Shown here: positions 56,498 through 64,000 of the stretch, piece after piece
How positions within the stretch are numbered: position 1 is the stretch's first letter
How the letters are laid out: each line of letters opens with the position of its first letter
NCBI GenBank assembly: GCA_024291935.2
Contig: CM044318.1
Span: forward strand, 81,726,001 to 81,790,000
DNA length: 64,000 nt
Direction of reading: 5' to 3'
DNA from: Okapia johnstoni
Taxonomy: Eukaryota; Chordata; Mammalia; Artiodactyla; Giraffidae
The notes under the pieces: generated by a model
Told to the model about the DNA's origin: nothing
What the model saw: only the letters and a program-made list of their open reading frames with translations
Databases searched by the model: none
Program-made: the position numbers and the translations under genes

Positions 56498-58969
56498 TCT
56501 TAGAGAAAGCAACAGTATAAACTACTCCAGTGAACTTTCCTCCATAATCATATGCACCTCATGCTTTAAAGAGCATTATTTATAACCAAATGCCAACTTC
56601 GGTCAAAAAGCCCTATTACACACCAAAATAATCTGGAGGATAAACCTAATAGTAGTTTAAAATAACCAAGTTCCATGCAGTCTAAAAAGTCTCTTTGCTG
56701 CTTTCTCCCTCAATCTATCTTAAAAAAAAAAAAAAAAAAACTGGGAAAGTGCTTGGTTTCCTATCCATTTGTGCAGTGAGCAATATTTTCTGGTCAAAAA
56801 TAAAACCACAGACAGCACCCTCCTAGGATATAGAAGCTAAATAGTAGTTCAACACTCTTTCCACTTGATGAGATATAAAGAGAAATCCAGGTACATTCTG
56901 TCAATGAGATACTGAGGGAGAGAGGTTTGCATTTAAGACGTTGAAGCAGCATCAACAGTTTCATGGTCATCAGGCTATTAGAGATAGGAAGGAGTCATTT
57001 TGATTTTTCCTTGAAGGTTACTTTTTAAAACTGCATGCTGCCTGCATGGTTAATACTGTAAGTTAAGCTAGTTTCTACTGGATCTTTTCCTAACCTAGAA
57101 ATAGGGCTAGATTTTAACTCTATAAGTATGGGGAGGGACCATGTCTCGTGTGCCTCACTCACCACTGCATCCATAACAGCTAGCCCAGTGCCTGGCCTAC
57201 AGCAAGGACACAACACATGTTTCCTGAATGAATGAGTGAATCAGGACAGAAATACCAGAGTTCAAGCAAATAGATTAGGATGCCAGCTCCTTACAGGAGT
57301 CTTTTCTTATTTCTGTACCACAGCCAGTTCTGTGGTGGCTGGTGCACAGTAGGTGGTCAAGGAATGTTTGTGGAACTCATCTGGATGTCAGGTGCCTGTC
57401 TGTATCTTTAGGGCAGCAAAGCCCATCAGGGTAGCACAGAACCGAGGCAGGTGTGCTACCTGAATTTGGTGACCATGCTCATGCATTAGGTTCAGTTCAA
57501 GTGCAATACAAAGACATATTCCACCATGAGGAAACAAATCAAGACATCTGTATAGAAAGATTTTGGTACACGTCTTGCAAAATGACCTTGTCACCCCTCT
57601 GAGAGACGAGGCAGATTTGGTCTCTCAGTATCATGGTCACCCCACTGGAGAATTTTCTCAAGGCCCACAACAGCCACCCATACGGGACAGGCCATTGTCA
57701 CGGTGCTGCATCTAGGCAGAGGCTGGGAACATACTGTGCAAATTATATCATCACAGGCATCAGGGAGTTTATCCTCATCTTAAAAGGCATTATCTCTCAT
57801 GTTGAAACTTTAACAACTCATCTAGAATAAAAAAATTTAAAGTGTGCCAAGAGGCAGAGCTGCTGGAAGTGTAAGATGTGGCTTGCGGGAAAGGCATGAG
57901 ATTCTCTCTAAGCACAGAGGGCCGGGTGAGTAGCACTGGGTACCTGAGAGGCGGCTGGAATGCAGTGCCTGGAAGTTACTATGAAAGGTAATGACAGGCA
58001 ATAAAATATCGCCTTAAAAATCCAGCAAAAGATAAAGACAGTAGATTATAGCAACACTTCAAAACCCAAGCCTGAGTAATCAGCACAGACACTGCAGAAC
58101 ACACACACACAAAATTATCCGATTTTACCAAATACTTGCAGGGAAACTAGGCCAAGCAAGCAATCTAAATCAAATAGAAGTAAGGTGTGTTTATGTAATT
58201 CATAAGTTCCAAAAAATCGAGAAATGCACTGCAAAGATTTTTCAAGAAAAAATTAATGAATCCTTCATTCAGATGAAGAAAGAAGAACACAGTGCTTCTC
58301 TATTTCTCACCCCCAACCAGTTAACTAGGGGATGTCATATCTTGTGTGAGAATTCCAGGACACAAGCATCAAACACAACACACGTTTCTACAGTTTGAGT
58401 TAAGTGTGGTTATACAACACATGTGGCAGACCTCTTGAATTAACTGCATCAAATGTTTTCAGTTATAGAAAGAAGATCCATGACTCACAGAGACCATAAA
58501 TGAAATACGGCATAGGTAGTAATTACGTGAATTGCATTCTTGAGTCTTTAAAGATAAACTAACCAACAACGAGAATTTGATAGCTAATGTTGCGATTAGT
58601 TACAGACACAACGCGGTGACCTAAATAACTAACTATTTTAAAAAGTCTAAACTTTACACAGGTTAACAGCATAAACGATTCTTCCCAGTGACTCATGGCA
58701 GCAACACAGTTCTATAAATGCACTAGCGTGGCCTTACAGTAATTGCTTAACTCCTCCAGTGGAAGGAGAAATACTCACGGAAACCCTCTGACTAGGAGAG
58801 GCGCAGAGCAAGCTAACATCCCTGAGCATCGGCGCGTTCTGGGCACTTGGACAAAGAATATCTCATTCTGTCTTCCCACTGCTCCTATGTGGTTATGTCA
58901 CCAGCAAAGCCCATTAACATTCCTAGAAAATAAAACTAGAATCTGGGTAATAAAATAAAGTCTCACTTT
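56498..58969. other. Mostly unassigned, with an L2 3' end
   Basis: 57110-57245 is a plus-strand L2 3' end (GGGAGGGACCATGTCTCG, AGCCCAGTGCCTGGCCTACA, CTGAATGAATGAGTGAATC), perhaps followed by a second to 57390. A pure A19 run starts near 56722. The remainder shows no gene or named repeat. Confidence 0.45.
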
Positions 58970-58984
58970 TTTTTTTCTCCTTGT

Positions 58985-59480
58985 GCTCCGACTGCTGTCA
59001 CATGCTCACAGGGGGCCACGTGCAGAGGCCTCAAAGTCCGCGCTTCAGACCAGAGCTGCCGGTGATAAACGGGCTGTGCCGACACCTCAGCCCTCAGGCT
59101 GTGGGCGGAAGGCTGTGCTGGACACGTCAGAGGGCTGCACACGACCCTCAATTCAAGATGGTGGCGGCGGAGGGCCGTGTGCAGAGAGGCTGCACCTGGC
59201 GCTGGATCTGGACAGTAAGCGGCGCACCTGCCCCGCCCCTGGAGAGCCCCGCCCCCTGGAGAGCCCCGCCCCCTGGAGAGCCCCGCCCCCTTTCCCTCCC
59301 CGCTGATGAAGCCCCTGAACAGTGGTCCTGCCCACGGCCTGCCTGGTAGAGCCTGTGCTCTAGAGAGAGCTCATCCCTTTCCACTCTGAGATCAGCAATA
59401 GAGCTTTCCTTTTGCTCCTGAGCCAAACTCCGTCTCGTTCTAATGGCACCAGCAATACCAGGCAGAAGGATCCTGGTATT
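58985..59480 (+). mobile_element. GC-rich segment, possible endogenous retroviral LTR
   Basis: The right part looks like R/U5 of a retroviral LTR: an AATAGA (degenerate polyadenylation signal) at about 59396 followed by GCTTTCCTTTTGCTCCTGAG and CAAACTCCGTCTCGTTCTAA. Upstream is GC-rich, with AAGATGGTGGCGGCGG and GC-box units. No gag, pol or env remnants were recognised downstream, so it would be solo. The alternative is a small CpG-island promoter of an unannotated transcript. Ends are approximate. Confidence 0.45.
59231..59290 (+). repeat. 17-bp GC-box tandem repeat
   Basis: Unit CCCCGCCCCCTGGAGAG in about 3.6 copies: 59231-59246 (one base short), 59247-59263, 59264-59280 and partial 59281-59290. 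Each unit contains a consensus-like Sp1 GC box on the minus strand (GGGGGCGGGG). Confidence 0.95.
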
Positions 59481-59989
59481 GGGGACCGACTGAGGAGGGT
59501 CGGTAAGAGTTAGAGATGCTCCCATCCCACAAATGAAGCTGCGGGGGTGGGGGGAGTGGTGATGCGGCTTCCCCAGGCAGTGTGTAGCTGCCCTTCAAGC
59601 CCTCTTGTCACTGGGCTGGAGTTGGGTTGTCCCTCCTCCTGGGAAACCAGCTATCCCTCAGTCCCTAGTAATCGTCCTGGTATATGGGGTTTGAGAGTAA
59701 CTGACAGCTAATCTTAGTCCAGGAAGTAACACTTGACCCAGGCAGGGTGAGGTCAGGTCGACTGGAGAATCGCCTCTTCTGGGTTCTCAAGGGGTGGAAG
59801 CTACAGCAGCCTCATTGCTCTAAGGTGAGTCTGCCTGAGGAATGATCAGCACAGGGAGAGGGAGGAGAGATAAACACGAACAACACTTTAATTGTACCCG
59901 GAAGGCAACTCCATCTCAAAAAAATATTTGTTGTTGTTAACGAAATTCTCTTCTCTATCACAATTTCATTAATTTCCCTCTAATACCCC
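59481..59989. other. Unassigned sequence after the GC-rich segment
   Basis: No retroviral coding similarity and no named repeat recognised. Confidence 0.4.
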
Positions 59990-60415
59990 TTGTCTGTCTT
60001 AGGATCCATCCAAGATAGTACATTATAGTTAGCCTTCAGGTCTTGGACCTCTCTGGGCTGTGACAGCTTCCCAGACTTTCCTTGGTTTTTGTTGGCCTTG
60101 ACAGTGCTGAGGAGGACTGGTCAGGCATTTTGTAGCATGTCTCTCAATTTGGGTTTGCCTGATCCTTTTCTCCTGCTTAGTCTGGGGTTGTGAGGTTTGG
60201 GGAGGGAGACTGCAGACTCGTCACATTATCAAGGGCACATGACTGTCAGTGATGATGCTGTGAATGTCGTTTGGTCAACAGCCACCAAGAACACTGCTGC
60301 AGTGAAATTCGTTGGGTTTGTCACTCCCTGCACCACGAGCACACACATAAAGGGAGCTGTGGGTGTCTTAGTAGAGGGTACTAGAAAGAACCTTTTGGTT
60401 CTTTGAGCTTTGATG
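59990..60415. mobile_element. Old mammalian repeat, probably L1-derived
   Basis: TTGGCCTTGACAGTGCTGAG, GACTGGTCAGGCATTTTGTA, CTCAATTTGGGTTTGCCTGA, TTAGTCTGGGGTTGTGAGG follow a widespread placental repeat. Family and strand were not assigned. Confidence 0.5.
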
Positions 60416-60449
60416 ATGGTTTCGGGCTGATTGAAGAAAATAAGGGCTT

Positions 60450-60655
60450 CCCAGGTAGTGCAGTAGTAAAGAATCTGCCTGCCAAGGCAGGAGACGCAGG
60501 AGATGTAGGTTCAATCCCTGGGTCAGAAAGATCTCCTGGAGTAGGAAAGGGCAACCCACTCCACTATTCTTGCCTGGGAAATCCCATGGACAGAGGAGCC
60601 TGGCAGGCTACAGTCCACGAGGTCGCAAAGAGTCACACAACTGAGCACACACGGA
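60450..60655 (+). mobile_element. Bov-tA SINE
   Basis: GGGCTTCCCAGGTAGTGCAG head, GGTTCAATCCCTGGGTCAG box, GTCACACAACTGAGCACACA tail. Confidence 0.9.
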
Positions 60656-61162
60656 AGAAGAAGTGGAAATGAGGGTTTCCTCTGCACTGTGAGCTCTAGA
60701 TGGTCAGAGAGCAAAGCAGTTCTGTGACTGATATCTATAGGAAAGGAACTTTGCACAACATTTTTCCTCCCCATAATTAATACTTGCTGAAAAACTGACA
60801 CCAAAATAGAAGATCAGTGCTATCTACCTTACAAGATAAAATTGCACTATCTGGTTAGATTAACTAGAATTACTGGACTGATGAATCTCTCTGTGACAGA
60901 ATGCAGTCAGGAAGGTATGTGGATGGCCAGTGTTGCTTTCTTCTGAGTGAGCATCCTTCCTTGAGCCTGGCTTTTCCTACTGTTGGACACACAACACTGC
61001 TGAACATCCTGCACAAAGCACTGCTGTCTGAACACGGCTGGGAGCCATGCTCATCTTGTAGCAGCCTGGACATTATCTATCTATAAAATCAGAATTTGGA
61101 TTTTAAACTAGCTGTGTCTTTTTATGCTTTTCCTTTTCCTCTTCCAAAGATGGATATACTAA
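60656..61162. other. Unassigned spacer
   Basis: No named repeat or exon. Confidence 0.45.
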
Positions 61163-61360
61163 AGGAAAGTGAAACGAGTCGTGTCTGACTTGTTGCAACC
61201 CCATGGACTGTAGCCTCCTAGGCTCCTCTGTCCATGGGATTCTCCAGGCAAGAATACTGAAGTGAGATTCCCTTCTCCAGGGGCTCTTCCTGACCCAGGG
61301 GTTGAACCAGGGTCTCTTGGGTTGCAGGTGGATTCTTTATCACCTGAGATACCAGGGAAG
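61163..61360 (-). mobile_element. Bov-tA SINE
   Basis: GTGTCTGACTTGTTGCAACC at left, GGATTCTTTATCACCTGAGA and ACCAGGGAAGAT at right. Confidence 0.88.
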
Positions 61361-61805
61361 ATCTTTAGCCAAAGGCTATTAATCCTTCTCTATATCTGTC
61401 TGCCTACACAGATACTGCTTTATCTAAATCTTATCTATGGGAGGCCATTGAAAAACTGTCATGGTGAAGAGGGGCAGTCATTCATTCTGGCTGAGAGAGG
61501 TGGTGTGTGGGATTTTGTGGGTGACATAGTGACCTCATTTTTGCTTGGGCATAGATAAAAGTACAGAGTGGCTTGCTTGTCTTATTTAATCATGGTCTCA
61601 GAATAACTGAGTTTGGTTCCTGTGAGATGGGGACTCATCAGAGAAGAGCATGGTTAACTGTGAGCACCAGATCAACTTCTGAACCTTAGAGGCATTTTCT
61701 CTGGCAGTGCTAACCTCCAACTCATCTACTGAGTTCCTCTGCTGCATCATTACTTCCCACCCCACCTCCATACTGTGTTCTTTCGAAGGAAGTCACACAG
61801 GGTAG

Positions 61806-61996
61806 GGCTTCTCTGGTGGCTCAGTCAGTAAAGAATCTGCCTGCAATGCAAGAGACCTGGGTTCAATCCCTGGGTCAGGAAGATTCCCTGAAGAAGAAAA
61901 TGGCAACCCACTCCAGTATTCTTGGCTGAAAATTCCCATGGACAGAAGAACTTGGCAGGCTACAATCCAAAGAGTAGACTTAAGCATGTACAAAGC
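61806..61996 (+). mobile_element. Bov-tA SINE with duplicated 3' end
   Basis: GGCTTCTCTGGTGGCTCAGT head, GGTTCAATCCCTGGGTCAGG box. The tail is diverged and partly duplicated to 62041. Confidence 0.85.
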
Positions 61997-62041
61997 TACA
62001 GTACTCGGAGCTGCAAAAAGTAGACTTAAGTATGTACAAAG
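61974..62041 (+). repeat. 46-bp period tandem duplication
   Basis: GTAGACTTAAGCATGTACAAAG at 61974 recurs with one change at 62020. The intervening CTACAGTACTCGGAGCTGC resembles the Bov-tA tail, so the duplicated unit appears to be its 3' end. Confidence 0.8.
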
Positions 62042-62100
62042 AGTGGCCGGTATTTAAGGGGTGGGAGTTACACTCCCCTCCTTGGGAGTGAGATATCCTT

Positions 62101-63128
62101 GAACTTTGAAATCTTTTTCACTTAAGCTGGTTGGGGAACTCTGAACAGCCCTGATGAGTGTTCTCAGGTCTCCATGTTCTCATTATTAGGGCTGTTGTGA
62201 TTATTTCAGGGCTTCTTCTTCATGAAAACGTCACAGTGAAGTCACCCAGGAGAATTCTTTGAAAACAGATTAAGGAAGATGATATGTCTCGACCAATGGA
62301 TTGGATTCTAGGTTTTTCCAGGTTTCCTGTTGGCAGGGTCCCTGCATAAACTAAGAACCAACTTGCACTCCTGTGAGGCTGGGGGGTCCACCATGCTCAG
62401 AAAGAGACTTACTTTGAAAATTCAACTTGAACAGAAAACCAAGTGCTACTCAGTGCATCTGTCTAGAAACAATAGAATCCATACTAAAGGGAGAAGAGCT
62501 TCTCACAAATCAATGGAGCCTATTCTGGCCCTGAGCTGGGAGGATCTCAAAATAGGTTGCTTTTTTTTTTAAGGCACTTTTGTTATGCGCTAGAAAAGAT
62601 AGGGTTCTTCCACTTCAGCAGTCAGTTTTTATTCACCACAAGTGTTCTCCTGTGTAGGAAAATCAATAAAGACAATAAATAAATGGCAATCCCATTGAGG
62701 ACTGCTTACTAAGTGATTAAATGTTTCAAACCCCAAATACTTGCATGCTTCAGGGATACAAATCTGAATGAACATATGTAAATGGAATTAATGCTCAAAT
62801 AATTTTCTAGTTACTTAGCACAAATGTGCAATTATTAATACTCCCATAATTTATGTTTGAATATTTATCCCCGTTTTCCTAAGCATAAACCCTTTAATCT
62901 ACTTTTCTGACATAATTTGAAAATAGACATGGGAATCTTTTTAATCATCTTATCCTTTTCAGTGGAGAGAGAAAACAGACCAAAAAAAGAAGCCTTCCAG
63001 GAAAGTTCTTCCTGAGAGGGGATCATTTCTAATGTCTCTACTCCCTCCACCCGAAAGGGAAACAGTCTTCCCAAACCCGGGATGAATTTGGTACTGGGAT
63101 ACCAGTCTATACTTCACTCTTTGTTACA
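62101..63128. other. Unassigned spacer
   Basis: T-run near 62563-62571; no named repeat or exon. Confidence 0.45.
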
Positions 63129-63345
63129 AGTGAGTGAGTGATTGCTCACTCGGTCGTGTCCAATTCTTTGAGACCCCATGGACTGTAGCCCGCCAGGCTC
63201 CTCTGACCATGGGATTTTCCAGGCAAGAATACTGGAGTGGGTTGCCATTTCCTCCTCCAGGGGATCTTCCCCACCCACGGATTGAACCCATATCTGTCTC
63301 CTGCATTCCAGCCAGATTCTTTACCACTGAGCCACAGGGGAAGGA
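63129..63345 (-). mobile_element. Bov-tA SINE
   Basis: GCTCACTCGGTCGTGTCCAA at left; GATTCTTTACCACTGAGCC and the GGGAAGGAAGCC head complement at right. Confidence 0.9.
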
Positions 63346-63844
63346 AGCCCCCTTTGCTGCACAGACCATACAAGTGAGGGTTTTTACACGTCATTTTCAA
63401 GAAAGGCTCTTTGAGTTACAATGAGGTGCCTGCAGGAGGGCTACAGTATGAAGATGGCATATCTGAGTCTTCTGACTATTAACACTGAGAGGAGGGCTTA
63501 CACCTGAGCTGGGAAGGTGTTTTCTGTTTGTTCTCACCCCTCCCATCCATCCCATTGCTCCTTGATAAGCATGAAACCAAGTAGGACCCTGTGGGGCTCC
63601 TGGGCATGGAAGCTCTTCTGTGTCCCCCATTCCTTATTTGTTGGGGATGGACTTCAGCCTCCACAATCTTCCCTGAGTTCCAAAAGACAGATGTGAACAG
63701 TTGCTGGACAGGAAAGGGAGAGGATACAGAGACAAGGGAGGGGTAGCCAAGAAACAATAGTGCAGCCTTGGAGCAGGGTCCTGGCTCAGTCTCAAGGGAT
63801 ACACATAACAATATCTTTGAGCTCCTTATAGAACTTAGTGTAGT
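63346..63844. other. Unassigned spacer
   Basis: No named repeat or exon; overlapping short frames on both strands lack motifs. Confidence 0.45.
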
Positions 63845-64000
63845 GTTATTCACTCAATTGTGTCTGACTCTTTGCAATCCCATGGACTGTAGTCCACCAG
63901 GCTCCTCTGTCCATGGAATTCTCCAGGCAAGAATACCGGAGTGGGCTGCCATTTCCTTCTCCAGGGGATCTTCCTGACCCAGGGATTGAACCTGAATCTC
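63845..64000 (-). mobile_element. Bov-tA SINE, cut by the window end
   Basis: CACTCAATTGTGTCTGACTC tail, TCCAGGCAAGAATACCGGAG body, up to GGGATTGAACCTGAATCTC. The head lies beyond the window. Confidence 0.9.

Larger units (their letters stand above)
61570..62100. mobile_element. Old mammalian repeat, split by Bov-tA
   Basis: CTCCATACTGTGTTCTTTCG, AAGGAAGTCAC before the Bov-tA and TTAAGGGGTGGGAGTTACAC, TCCCCTCCTTGGGAGTGAG after it belong to the same old repeat type as 59990-60415, apparently its continuation. Confidence 0.45.

Noticed and set aside
59141..59345. Protein-coding first exon after the ATGGTGGCGGCGG start
   Set aside because: The frame is mostly translation of the 17-bp GC-box tandem and no splice donor or conserved peptide could be supported; a regulatory or LTR reading fits better.

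Overview
The window is nuclear DNA from a ruminant, most likely a bovid (cattle, sheep, goat or a relative). The evidence is the repeat content: long and short BovB (RTE-type) LINE copies, many Bov-tA SINEs (tRNA-Glu head joined to a BovB-like tail), older tRNA-derived cetartiodactyl SINEs (called CHR-type here), and an L1 3' end of the bovine type. Beneath them lies a pan-mammalian layer: L1M-type LINEs, L2, MIR, MLT1-like LTRs and hAT DNA transposons. The species cannot be fixed from this sequence. I see no host protein-coding exon, tRNA gene, rRNA gene, CRISPR array or bacterial feature. It reads as intergenic or deep intronic DNA in which roughly half of the sequence, by eye, is recognisable transposon.

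Layout. 1.65-6.36 kb is one old sense-strand L1 broken up by younger insertions. 6.7-7.7 kb is a BovB piece that retains reverse transcriptase coding sequence. 9-11.4 kb holds BovB, CHR, Bov-tA and L1 pieces. 11.7-14.7 kb is the longest element: a 2.76-kb BovB inside a CHR SINE with a 9-bp target-site duplication, still carrying an open frame of about 763 codons with endonuclease and reverse transcriptase motifs. 15-22 kb is mostly unique, with MIR, L2 and one Bov-tA. 22.3-23.4 kb is a hAT transposon hosting two SINEs, one with an inverted 5' head. 27.1-27.8 kb is a three-level nest (LTR, CHR, Bov-tA). 28.3-32.5 kb is largely repeat-free. 37.2-39.5 kb is a degraded L2. 43.3-44.6 kb is a BovB that received another BovB. 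47.1-48.3 kb is a MIR split by a chimeric Bov-tA/BovB insertion and two Bov-tAs. 49.5-54.6 kb is mostly antisense L1. 59.0-59.5 kb is a GC-rich, possibly LTR-derived segment with Sp1-like tandem units. The rest is single SINEs in otherwise unassigned sequence.

How the parts relate. BovB encodes the machinery that, by established knowledge, also mobilises Bov-tA, because both end in the same 3' tail. The window therefore records successive waves: L2 and MIR, then L1M, MLT1 and hAT, then CHR SINEs, then BovB and Bov-tA. Nesting order and target-site duplications give the relative ages. No new gene system was found. The most notable observations are mechanistic: clustered 5' ends among BovB copies, a chimeric insertion, a BovB-in-BovB insertion with an apparent gene-conversion tract, a 5'-inverted SINE, and a foldback at a BovB 5' junction. 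Family names come from memory of consensus sequences and were not checked by a repeat-library search.
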